The position numbers and the translations under genes were made by a program. The notes below the pieces were generated by a model. The model was not told the origin of the DNA. It ran no database searches and saw only the letters and a list, made by a program, of their open reading frames with translations. DNA of 64,000 bases, taken from positions 18,353 to 82,352 of the forward strand of contig JAJRYD010000024.1 of assembly GCA_024275955.1 (NCBI GenBank), written 5' to 3'. This stretch comes from Nitrospirota bacterium (GTDB lineage: Bacteria; Nitrospinota_A; UBA7883; JACRGQ01). Below, piece by piece: positions 19,101-26,259 of the stretch. Positions within the stretch are counted from its first letter, which is position 1. The number at the start of each line of letters is the position of its first letter.

Positions 19101-19498
19101 CCAAAGCTGCCGAAGCCGGCAGCAAAAAGGCGCAGTATTTCATGGCGGTTATCTATTCAAACGGCAGAGGTGTCGAGCAGGATTACAGGCAGGCGGCAGG
19201 CTGGTATAAAAAACTGGCGGCGCAAGGCGACGCAAACGCGCAGTATATGATAGGGCTTATGTATCAGTACGGAGTGGGGGTGCTTACCGATAGATCGAAA
19301 GGGGCCAAATGGCTCTATATGGCAGGCGAGAGATATGTCAAAGAAGGCAAATGGCGTAAAACGCTTGAGATTATAGACGCGATAAAAGTTTTCGACGATT
19401 ATCATCCGCTGGCAAAAAAACTTTACGGTGCGGTTTATCCAAGCGGCAACAAAAAATCTTTCGAGAACCAGACAGCCACGCAAGGTGTGGGCCGGTAG
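16112..19498 (+). CDS. Giant exported Sel1-repeat protein
   Basis: About 1,120 residues. A signal peptide (LFFKALATLFLSFCLLPHLSYA-G) precedes some 28-29 tandem Sel1-like repeats of about 36 residues, each near the pattern A..WY..AA.QG...AQ..L...Y..G.GV..D. Sel1 repeats form solenoids that bind other proteins. The start is uncertain. TTG 16112 has its nearest GGTGGAG motif 16 bases away, whereas AGGAG at 16136-16140 is seven bases before an in-frame CTG at 16148 that would give a textbook signal peptide. No ATG or GTG fits. The protein stands alone; its partner is unknown. Confidence 0.85.
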   Translation: MIRHTLNERSRNLFFKALATLFLSFCLLPHLSYAGQPVAVDKISIAILHELAREGDMEARFQLGELYSSDEYEGRDIWQAAQWYEMAAKQNHRRAQYLLGLMYETGNGVMESQESAAKWYKKTARWGHPEAQLRIGIMCNEGRGVPQSYSQAVIWFKRAARQNIAEAQYLFALKLFSGEGTIASREMAAKWFRKAALQGHSGAQARLGDMFQKGYVETDYSLAEKWYLKSAEQGDPEGQYHLAKMHNDKKSENPSEEIAMRWYEEAGRQGYVKAQFELAELLRKNGEKAEAAKWYHKAAELGHMDAQFAIAQYLDKSGDGEDEAAVWYKRAAEQGHMEAQFQIANHYAKGLGVEEDISIAAEWYIKSAVQGHPEAIFIIGDYYENGKGVERDYLTAREWFEKSSRNGNKVASYRLARFADLGLGEPVDPQKAVELYTKSAQKGYDKAEYSLGKKLFDGDGIERDLSSAAEWFGKASSKKHREASYALGRMYENGFGVQRNMEKAIKLYKTAGEKGDAKALYALGVIYFSGNGTKRDFRQAAIRFRQAAEHGDKRGNVSLGKMYQAGRGVPKDYIEAVVWYRGAAGAGYPESGIPGTDYNGKEDGFAEAQYHIAEIWSAGLLPEGIDTTRAAWWYRRAAKQDYLKAQLKLAEYYYNGTGVMPDYGEAFRWYAKAARNGDGKAGFLLAEMYEEGKGTSPNIKQAVRWYEIVADNGNLSAQLRLASLFENGKEGIKPDYSKSADWYEMAAEQGDVGSQLKIAEIYETMKGRDLNLLKASKWYMIAADSGNMEAQFKVAEMYEIGEGLPVDSAKAIEWYTRVAEQGDREAALKLGQLYEDGELVMLNLEKAARWYRMAANHGDNIASMKLAKMYEIGRGVEKDFAQAAIYYRPVADGGNKEAQFRLAEIIMNVPRVGGTAREALRYYLKAAENGHMEAAYNMGEMFMNGNGVAKDIPLAIEWFERIADEGHADAMYRVAKIYYNGEAEVEKNFQKAASWYAKAAEAGSKKAQYFMAVIYSNGRGVEQDYRQAAGWYKKLAAQGDANAQYMIGLMYQYGVGVLTDRSKGAKWLYMAGERYVKEGKWRKTLEIIDAIKVFDDYHPLAKKLYGAVYPSGNKKSFENQTATQGVGR

Positions 19499-19520
19499 TC
19501 GCTACGCTAGCACCTCTTAA

Positions 19521-19651
19521 GGGACTGTTTCCAAAAGAGTTTTTTTTGAGCATTTTAAGGGGAAGTTCATTTTCTAACTTTTTAAAAATAGAGTCTTTAG
19601 AGATTGGTAATTTATAAAAAAATCAAATTTATCTCATTCGGCAACAGCCCC
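19521..19651 (+). mobile_element. 129-bp MITE-like family, copy B
   Basis: Begins GGGACTGTTTCC and ends GGCAACAGCCCC. It is flanked by a perfect five-base duplication, CTTAA (19516-19520 and 19652-19656). It sits 22 bases after the Sel1 gene stop. A slightly longer T-run explains the 131-bp length. Confidence 0.88.
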
Positions 19652-19656
19652 CTTAA

Positions 19657-19877
19657 AACTTCTAGAAAATCTTCCGGTGTACCGCTACCGCCCCGCAGGC
19701 GGAGCGTTTACGGTTTACGGTTTTAACCAGATGCTCGACGCTTTTAATAAAAAAACGAAGGCTTGGGGTGCCGCACATATCCTTTGCTTATTGTGTCGAG
19801 CGTAGCTTTTACTTTTTGTTTTAATTTTTTTCGTTCATTTAGACATTCTACCTTGCTTCCAATAACCGCACAGCAGA
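19657..19877. other. Non-coding stretch downstream of mutS2 and the Sel1 gene
   Basis: Between two convergent genes. It contains a small CCGCC-CCGCA-GGCGG hairpin near 19689 and T-rich runs near 19810-19835 that could end transcription. No gene seen. Confidence 0.35.
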
Positions 19878-21239
19878 TTACCCAAGCTCGACTATCGACG
19901 CTCCGTCGCCGCCTTGCGCCGGCATTGCGGAGCGGAACGATTTTGCATAGCTGGAATCTTTTAGATAACCTTCCAGTTTTGATTTTAATATTCCCTTACC
20001 ATGAACCACTCTAACCTCAGGCGTGCCGAGCAGAAGATGTCTGTCCATAAACGGTTCCAGCTTTGCTACAGCCTCTTCAAAGGTAAAGCCTAGTAGTGCT
20101 ATCTCTGTTTCTATATCTTCGTCTAAGGTTTTTATGGAAACAGTTTTTGGCGGTTTTTTCCTTTTCAAAGGTTCGCCGCCCCGTATGCCGACGAGATTTG
20201 ATTTTGGGAGCGTCATCCTCACGCCGCCGGTCATTACCTCCGCTTTATTATCGCCGCCTACCTTTACAAGCGTTGCCTTTTTATCAAAAGGGATTATCCA
20301 TACAGGCCCGCCCAGCTCGACATCTTCAAGCGGTATAGAGTCCGGCCTTCGTATATCGCGCGTAAGCTCGTTTTCCTTTTTCTTTAGTTCGCTGGCCTTT
20401 TTTGCCATCTCTTTTTTATCGGCCTTTCTTGTTTCATCTAGCATCGAAGATATTTCTTTTCTCGCTTTTATTATCTCTTCCCTTAGCGCTTTTTTCTTTT
20501 CACGCTCCAGCTTTTCCAGCTCCGCGTTAGTTTTGTCCAGCTTCTCCTTTAGGTCCTTTGCGAGCAGGGCCGACTTTGCGCTAAGTTTTTCCTGTTCGAT
20601 GGTCGCCTCATCCATTTTGTCGGCCTTTTGCTGTAGCTCCATCAACGCGTCATGGTAAAGGTCGTTAGACGAGGTAAGCCTCTCTTTAGCTTTCTTTATT
20701 ATCTCCAAAGGTATCCCTACCGATTCCGCCACAGCAAGCGGATAGCTGACACCGGGATGTCCTTTTTCCAGCTTAAAGCTCGGCTTACCGTCTTTGCCAA
20801 AACCCATAGCGCCGTTTACCATATCGCCGTTTTCCTGCGCGGAAACTTTCAGGTCGGGCAGGTGGGTAGATACAAGCACCCTGCACCCTTTTTCTATTAA
20901 CTTTTCGATAACGGTAAAGGCGAGTGCCGAAGCTTGCTGCGGGTCTGTTCCATTAAGTATTTCGTCAATAATTATCAAATCTTCTTTTTCCGCTAAGGTA
21001 AGCGCGTCCTTAATTCCTGTAAGTTGAGCGGAGAAAGTAGACTGACCATCCTCTATCGACTGTTCGTCGCCTATTATAGCGAAAATATTTTTTGCGAAAG
21101 GCAAAGCACTCTCTGCCGAAAGCGGAGGAAAAATCCCACACGACGGGAGGACAAACGCAAGGCCAAGCGACTTGAGTAAAACCGTTTTACCGCCGGCGTT
21201 GGGACCGGAAATTAGAAGGGAGCGTTCTTTGCTTTCCAT
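19878..21239 (-). CDS. mutS2: MutS2, C-terminal part (frameshifted gene)
   Basis: 453 residues covering the ATPase and nuclease ends of MutS2. It begins just before Walker A (LLISGPNAGGKTVLLKSLGL), continues with Walker B (DLIIIDEILNGTDP), a long coiled coil (about 190-290) and a C-terminal Smr domain (VRVVHGKGILKSKLEGYL). MutS2 suppresses recombination or rescues collided ribosomes, depending on the species. Its upstream frame reads RPNELIMESKERSLL, which continues the N-terminal ORF one frame away, so the two pieces are one gene with a single-base shift near 21250-21262. The ATG at 21239 is probably not a natural start. Confidence 0.9.
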   Translation of the reverse strand: MESKERSLLISGPNAGGKTVLLKSLGLAFVLPSCGIFPPLSAESALPFAKNIFAIIGDEQSIEDGQSTFSAQLTGIKDALTLAEKEDLIIIDEILNGTDPQQASALAFTVIEKLIEKGCRVLVSTHLPDLKVSAQENGDMVNGAMGFGKDGKPSFKLEKGHPGVSYPLAVAESVGIPLEIIKKAKERLTSSNDLYHDALMELQQKADKMDEATIEQEKLSAKSALLAKDLKEKLDKTNAELEKLEREKKKALREEIIKARKEISSMLDETRKADKKEMAKKASELKKKENELTRDIRRPDSIPLEDVELGGPVWIIPFDKKATLVKVGGDNKAEVMTGGVRMTLPKSNLVGIRGGEPLKRKKPPKTVSIKTLDEDIETEIALLGFTFEEAVAKLEPFMDRHLLLGTPEVRVVHGKGILKSKLEGYLKDSSYAKSFRSAMPAQGGDGASIVELG

Positions 21240-22219
21240 TATAAGTTCATTTGGGCGGGGCTTTCGTCCATAATAAGCATAAGCGGGTTTTTTAAGCCAA
21301 AAATAGACAGCGGGCCGTCTGTTGAAAAGCTTGGCCGGTTGCCATTGATGTTTATAGAAAACAGGGCTTTAGCGTTGATAGAATCCAGCTTCCCTATAAT
21401 TATGTAGTTTTGCTCTATCTGTTTTCTGTTTTCGCGTAGCTTTGTCGCTGTTTCCCGCAAGAGTCTTCGTACCTCCTCTTCACGTTCGCTTATCGCCTCT
21501 CTTAAACTGTTGTTCGGTTTTATAAGCTCTTGCGGCTCCATAAACGCCGTATGTTCTGAGCCGGATATATTGTGGATTATTCCGGGAAAAATATTTTTGT
21601 ATTCCGCCTTTACAGGTATTACTATTCTGTCATTCCTTACCGATATGTACGATTCCTGTAAAATATCTTTCACGTCGTCCCGCAAAAGAAGTGCTTCGGC
21701 CTTTTCGGCTATCTTTTTTTTAAGGGAGTTTATCCTCTCTTCAATCTGCATAAGGTTTGCCGTCGCGGTCGGCTTTACATTTCCATCGCCGTCAAACGTT
21801 GCCTCTAGAAAACCGACAAGCTCCTCAAGCGGTTCGAAACTATCTGTTATTTCCAGAAGGTTTTTGATGTTAGGCAGGCTGGAGGTTTTAAAATTGTTAA
21901 TTCTCTCAAGCTGACGGCCAAAAGATATTATAGATTTTATATCTTCAGGTTCGGGCAGGGTTCCTGTTTCTATTTTTTCTGTTACCTTGCGCGGGTCGTC
22001 TACTTGAGATGGAAAAAGATTCTCTCCAAGCTTTGCGATAGATACCATCTCTTCGGTAAGGTCTAGCTCTTTATCGGCTTCGTGAATAGTTTTAGCGGGG
22101 CGAACCGTTTCGCAGGTTACTGTACCAGCATCGGTTTTGCAGTGAGATGCAAGTTTTTGTCTAATATCATTAAAATCGAGAGACTTAGAGGTACGCTCAA
22201 AAATTTTAGAACTGCTCAT
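21239..22219 (-). CDS. mutS2: MutS2, N-terminal part (frameshifted gene)
   Basis: 326 residues matching the MutS2 core before the ATPase: the SLDFNDIRQKLASHCKTDAG opening, the lever and clamp region, then SYISVRNDRIVIPVKAEYKNIFPGIIHNISGSEHTAFMEP near residue 190. It runs into a stop (AQMNL) just before the Walker A motif, which lies in the next ORF. Without the shift the chain would be about 780 residues, the normal MutS2 length. The ATG overlaps the stop of the small upstream ORF (ATGA). Confidence 0.9.
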   Translation of the reverse strand: MSSSKIFERTSKSLDFNDIRQKLASHCKTDAGTVTCETVRPAKTIHEADKELDLTEEMVSIAKLGENLFPSQVDDPRKVTEKIETGTLPEPEDIKSIISFGRQLERINNFKTSSLPNIKNLLEITDSFEPLEELVGFLEATFDGDGNVKPTATANLMQIEERINSLKKKIAEKAEALLLRDDVKDILQESYISVRNDRIVIPVKAEYKNIFPGIIHNISGSEHTAFMEPQELIKPNNSLREAISEREEEVRRLLRETATKLRENRKQIEQNYIIIGKLDSINAKALFSININGNRPSFSTDGPLSIFGLKNPLMLIMDESPAQMNL

Positions 22220-22377
22220 TCTTTTTCAGCTTTCGTTTTATCCTTGATATTCTTTTCGGCTTTCATCCGTTCGCTGTTTTCGCCGAAGGTATAGCGGTTC
22301 GCGAATTTTGTAATCTTCGCGGCTATATAGAAGCCGAGAATCAGCGCGGCGATTATCCAGAAACCTTCAGTGGAGAT
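22216..22377 (-). CDS. Small membrane protein between infB and mutS2 (non-canonical start)
   Basis: An open frame of about 53 codons filling the infB-mutS2 gap. It has a hydrophobic helix (FWIIAALILGFYIAAKI) and then a charged tail (SERMKAEKNIKDKTKAEKE). The stop TGA overlaps the mutS2 ATG as ATGA, and a strong GAGAGGAG ribosome site overlaps the infB end. No ATG, GTG or TTG lies at the right place. The best-spaced codon is ATC at 22377, so either a rare start is used or a base is wrong. Function unknown. Confidence 0.5.
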   Translation of the reverse strand: MSTEGFWIIAALILGFYIAAKITKFANRYTFGENSERMKAEKNIKDKTKAEKE

Positions 22378-22379
22378 TG

Positions 22380-24662
22380 CTACTCCTCTCTGGCGACTTC
22401 CTCTTGAGCGAAGTATTCGACGATGTCGCCGAGCTTGAGGTCGTTATATTTTTCAAGCGTGATACCGCACTCAAACCCGCTTTTTACCTCTTTCGCGTCG
22501 TCTTTAAACCTTTTGAGCGATGAGATGGAACCTGTGTAGATAACCACATTGTCGCGTATCAGCCTCGCCTCGACTCCTCTGTGCATCTTCCCTTCGGAAA
22601 CTATACAGCCGGCGATGGTGCCGATTCTTGAGATTTTGAAGGTATTCCTTACTTCGGCTCTGCCGATTATCTTTTCTTCGAATTTAGGTTTGAGCAGTCC
22701 TTTTACGGATGCTGTTATCTCGTCAGTGATTTCATAGATTATGTTGTAAAGCCTCATATCTATTTTGGTTTTTTCCGCAAGCTGTTTAGCCTTTGTAGTT
22801 GGTCTTACGCTAAATCCTACGACAATGGCATCCGACGCGTCGGCTAGAGATACATCCGATTCGGTGATACCGCCCACGCCGCAGTGGATAACACGCACAC
22901 GCACCTCTTCAAGCTCCTGCTTGGAAAGAAGCTCCCTTACCGCGTCAACAGAGCCTTGAGTATCGGCTTTTATTACTATCTTAAGCTCCGCCATCTGACC
23001 GTCAGAGATCTTTTCGACAACATTTTCAAGGCGTGTATGCTGGTTGGTCAGTCTCTTTTCACGGCTTGAGCCTTCTCGGCTTTGGCTTATCTGCCTTGCT
23101 TTTCTATCGCTCTCCACGACGGTTACTACTTCGCCGGGGTCGGCAACGTCGCTCGCGCCTAATAGTTCCAGAGGGATAGAAGGGCCGGCGCTTGCTACCT
23201 TTTCACCTTTTTCGTTTATTATCGCCCGTACTCTTCCGTGGGTGGTGCCGACGACAAAAGGATCGCCAACTTTTAGGGTGCCTTTGTTTACTATGATGGA
23301 ATGTACCGGCCCGCGGTTTTTATCTAGTTTGGATTCGATTACGGTTGCCGTGGCTTTAAGGTTTGGGTCTGCGTGCAGTTCGAGAACCTCGGCCTGTAGC
23401 TGTACCATTTCCAGCAAGGTATCTATCCCTTCGCCTGATTTCGCGGAAACATTGCAGAAAATCGTATCGCCGCCCCATTCTTCCGGCGCGAGACCATACT
23501 TAGAGAGTTCCTGTTTTATTTTTTCCGGATCGGCTCCAGGCTTGTCAATCTTGTTGACGGCAACAACTATCATAACGTCCGCCGCTTTGGCATGGTTTAT
23601 CGCCTCTACTGTTTGCGGCATAACGCCGTCATCTGCCGCTACTACGAGTATAACAAGGTCGGTACTTTGCGCTCCGCGCGCGCGAAGCGCGGTAAAAGCT
23701 TCGTGGCCCGGCGTATCGAGAAAAGTTATGGTGCCGGTTGATGTATGCACGGAGTAAGCGCCGATATGCTGTGTAATGCCGCCAGCTTCGGTCGCCGCTA
23801 CTTCGGTTTTCCGAATGCGGTCGAGTAGGGAGGTCTTGCCGTGATCGACATGTCCCATTACCGTTACTATAGGTGGACGGACAGGCAGATGGGAAAGGTC
23901 TTCTGTACTTTTCTCTTCCTCGGTTTCTGCCTCCTCCTTCATTTGAACCATATAGCCAAGCTCTTCGGCAACCTGCTTGGCAAGGTCTATGCCGATATTC
24001 TGGTTTACTGTAACTGGCACGCCTTTAACAAAAAGGTTTCTTATAATTTCGTTTACCGGAAGGTTAAGGCCTTCCGAAAGTTCCTTTACGGTTATCACTT
24101 CGTCAATGGTAATAACCTTGGAGTCGGCTTCTTTTTTCAGCCTTTCTTCTTCCTCTATCTCTCTTTCAATATCTTTTAGTTCTCCAGCCTCTTTTCTTTC
24201 AGACTTTTCCTTAGCCTTTCTTTCCGTTCTTTCCGTTCTCTTTTTGGCTAGCGCTTTGGTCTTTTGTTTATCTCCTTCCACCTTCTTTTCGGCCCGTTTT
24301 TTTCTATCTGTTTCGACATGTTTTTCGGCCTCTTCGGTTTTATCTGGAGCAGGCTTTGGCTTTGCATCCGCTGTTCCTGCTTCTACAGCCTTTGCCGGCC
24401 CCGGCTTCTTTTCGGCTTTTTTGGGCACAGCTTTCTTGGCTGTTGTTTTTTTAGCTACCGGCTTTTTGGGCGCAGTTTTTTTTGTTTTGGCACTATCTTC
24501 ATGCTTGACAGCTTTGCCGGAAAACTTGGCTTTTATCGCAGGAATATGCTCGTCCTCAACCCGGGAAGAGGCTGTCTTGCCGGTAACTTTAAGTTTTTTT
24601 AGTTCAGCAATAATTTCGGTGCTTTTTACGCCCATCTTTTTGGCCAGTTCGCTAATTCTCAT
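22380..24662 (-). CDS. infB: Translation initiation factor IF-2
   Basis: 760 residues. An IF2-N domain (1-50) is followed by a lysine/alanine/glutamate-rich linker (55-175), a second IF2-N-like domain (VKELSEGLNLPVNEIIRNLF near 192), and the GTPase domain with PPIVTVMGHVDHGKTSLLDRI, DTPGHEAF and NKIDKPGADP. Domains II, III and IV complete the protein. IF-2 brings initiator tRNA to the ribosome. Unlike the common nusA-infB order, it here heads infB-small ORF-mutS2. Confidence 0.97.
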   Translation of the reverse strand: MRISELAKKMGVKSTEIIAELKKLKVTGKTASSRVEDEHIPAIKAKFSGKAVKHEDSAKTKKTAPKKPVAKKTTAKKAVPKKAEKKPGPAKAVEAGTADAKPKPAPDKTEEAEKHVETDRKKRAEKKVEGDKQKTKALAKKRTERTERKAKEKSERKEAGELKDIEREIEEEERLKKEADSKVITIDEVITVKELSEGLNLPVNEIIRNLFVKGVPVTVNQNIGIDLAKQVAEELGYMVQMKEEAETEEEKSTEDLSHLPVRPPIVTVMGHVDHGKTSLLDRIRKTEVAATEAGGITQHIGAYSVHTSTGTITFLDTPGHEAFTALRARGAQSTDLVILVVAADDGVMPQTVEAINHAKAADVMIVVAVNKIDKPGADPEKIKQELSKYGLAPEEWGGDTIFCNVSAKSGEGIDTLLEMVQLQAEVLELHADPNLKATATVIESKLDKNRGPVHSIIVNKGTLKVGDPFVVGTTHGRVRAIINEKGEKVASAGPSIPLELLGASDVADPGEVVTVVESDRKARQISQSREGSSREKRLTNQHTRLENVVEKISDGQMAELKIVIKADTQGSVDAVRELLSKQELEEVRVRVIHCGVGGITESDVSLADASDAIVVGFSVRPTTKAKQLAEKTKIDMRLYNIIYEITDEITASVKGLLKPKFEEKIIGRAEVRNTFKISRIGTIAGCIVSEGKMHRGVEARLIRDNVVIYTGSISSLKRFKDDAKEVKSGFECGITLEKYNDLKLGDIVEYFAQEEVAREE

Positions 24663-24784
24663 TTAATGTTCCTTTTCTTTAAGCGGTAAACTATAACACA
24701 GTGCAGGCTCCTTTAAAGCATTTTGCGTCTGCTATTTGATATTGTCCGGTTTGCGCCGGCAGGCGAACCGCTTTTGAAGCCACC

Positions 24785-25237
24785 TCAAAGGGTGGTATCT
24801 GTCTTAAAGCGGTAAGCTTTCTCTACCGCCATCTGGTCGCATAGCTCGTTTTCTGCGTGGCCTGCATGCCCCCGAACCCATTTCCACTCGACCTTATGAG
24901 GCGCGGAGAATTTTTTTAGATCTTCCCAAAGCTCCCTATTTTTAACAGGTTTTTTAGCCGAGTTTCTCCAGCCTTTGCGTATCCACCCGTCTATCCACTC
25001 TGTCATCCCTTTTACAAGGTATTGAGAATCGGTGGTTATGGTTATATGCGAAAGTTTTTTTATCTTTTTCAATCCCTCAATCGCCGCCATAAGCTCCATC
25101 ATGTTGTTTGTGGTCAGCTTTGCCCCCCCAGAGATTCTAATTTCGGGCATGTTTTCCGGCCTTATAATTGTTCCCCATCCGCCGGGGCCGGGATTGCCAA
25201 GACAGGAGCCGTCGCAGAAGATATCTACTTTGTTCAT
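24785..25237 (-). CDS. rnhA: Ribonuclease HI
   Basis: 150 residues, standard length. The catalytic carboxylates fit the family: D9 in IFCDGSCLGNPGPGGWG, E48 in NNMMELMAA, D70 in TTDSQYLVKG and D134 in NELCDQMA. The basic protrusion GWIRKGWRNSAKKPVKNRELW is present. It removes RNA from RNA-DNA hybrids. It lies 33 bases downstream of the barrel-like gene on the same strand. Confidence 0.96.
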   Translation of the reverse strand: MNKVDIFCDGSCLGNPGPGGWGTIIRPENMPEIRISGGAKLTTNNMMELMAAIEGLKKIKKLSHITITTDSQYLVKGMTEWIDGWIRKGWRNSAKKPVKNRELWEDLKKFSAPHKVEWKWVRGHAGHAENELCDQMAVEKAYRFKTDTTL

Positions 25238-25270
25238 CAGTTCTATATTGTAGAGAAAAACAGGCGTAAT

Positions 25271-26023
25271 TTAAAAGTCGAAATCTACCTGCCAGCTCAC
25301 TAGGTTTTCCCTTATAGCGGTGCCTTCAAAGCCGGCTGGTGTGACGGTTGAATCGTTATATCGTATGTAGGCTATGGTAAGCGCGGCATTTTCCGTGAAC
25401 GACCACGAAAAGCCGACGCTTGTCGCGCCGTACAGGCTTTCTGTAGCCATGTAATCTATTCCGACCCATAGTTTTTCGTTTATTTTTGGAAGTCTGGTAT
25501 CGAACCCGAGCATTATTCCATTGTTATCTCTGTTGCCATTCTTGTCCTTAAGGATATTGCCGTTGCCGAAAAAGTAGCCAAAGGTAGCTCGGCCTATGAA
25601 TGAGAAGGTTTTGGCAACCCCAAGGTAGACTATGTTGAAGTTGGTAACATTAACTTCGGAGCCAAAGTCGTAGCCCCCAAAGAAAAACGCAGGCATCGCT
25701 TCGTTGATGGAGCCTTCTGGTATGACAATCTTTCCGTTAAAAGATAGAGGCTCGTTCATCGGTTCTCTTACATCAATACCTGCTTCTACCTGCAGTACCC
25801 CAGCGTCAAGAAAACCGGCACTTAAGCCGTATGTGGTAGGTGCCGCATTGCCGCCCTTGCTTTTCGGTAGGAACATTGTGGTGTTGTTGTCGATGTCGAG
25901 GTGGAAAGTTCCAAACGGCTGTGCGTCGGAAGCTGGTATTCTTATTATATTGGAAGGGGTAGCTATAGCAGTGCCGGCAAAAACGAAAACTCCTATAAAA
26001 ACAAGCGAAAAAAACTTTTTCAT
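25271..26023 (-). CDS. Exported beta-barrel-like outer membrane protein
   Basis: 250 residues with a signal peptide (FSLVFIGVFVFAGTAIA-T). The mature part alternates short polar and hydrophobic strands with aromatic residues (GYDFGSEVNVTNFNIVYLGV, TSVGFSWSFTENAALTIAYI) and ends in an aromatic C-terminus (LVSWQVDFDF), typical of outer-membrane barrels. I do not recognise a named family or a substrate. Confidence 0.65.
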   Translation of the reverse strand: MKKFFSLVFIGVFVFAGTAIATPSNIIRIPASDAQPFGTFHLDIDNNTTMFLPKSKGGNAAPTTYGLSAGFLDAGVLQVEAGIDVREPMNEPLSFNGKIVIPEGSINEAMPAFFFGGYDFGSEVNVTNFNIVYLGVAKTFSFIGRATFGYFFGNGNILKDKNGNRDNNGIMLGFDTRLPKINEKLWVGIDYMATESLYGATSVGFSWSFTENAALTIAYIRYNDSTVTPAGFEGTAIRENLVSWQVDFDF

Positions 26024-26080
26024 TATCTTTACCCCTTTAAATCGGTTTCAGCGTACTCCCAAGCCAAATAATCCTTAAGC

Positions 26081-26127
26081 ACTGAACATCGGATAGCTAA
26101 TCAAATTGATTGAAATAACTGTTCAGT
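26081..26127. promoter_or_regulatory. Symmetric inverted repeat upstream of the barrel gene
   Basis: ACTGAACA (26081-26088) and TGTTCAGT (26120-26127) are perfect inverted repeats, and the palindrome AATCAA-A-TTGATT (26099-26111) sits almost exactly at their centre. It lies in the 236-base gap between the phoR stop and the barrel gene start. It could be an operator or a transcript fold; nothing else is apparent in that gap. Confidence 0.4.
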
Positions 26128-26259
26128 ATTCTAATATGTTTTATTCTGTTTTATTCGAGCATAAATGTCAAACGAAATCAATAACCAAGCAGAAGTGATA
26201 CAGCCTCAAAACTCTAATTGATAAGGCACCTAATAGGTTTGTATTCAAAGAGTTCAAGG

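Noticed and set aside
21239..21275. Programmed -1 frameshifting in mutS2
   Set aside because: The tract near CCCCGCCCAAAT has no X-XXY-YYZ heptamer in the incoming frame and no obvious downstream stimulatory fold.
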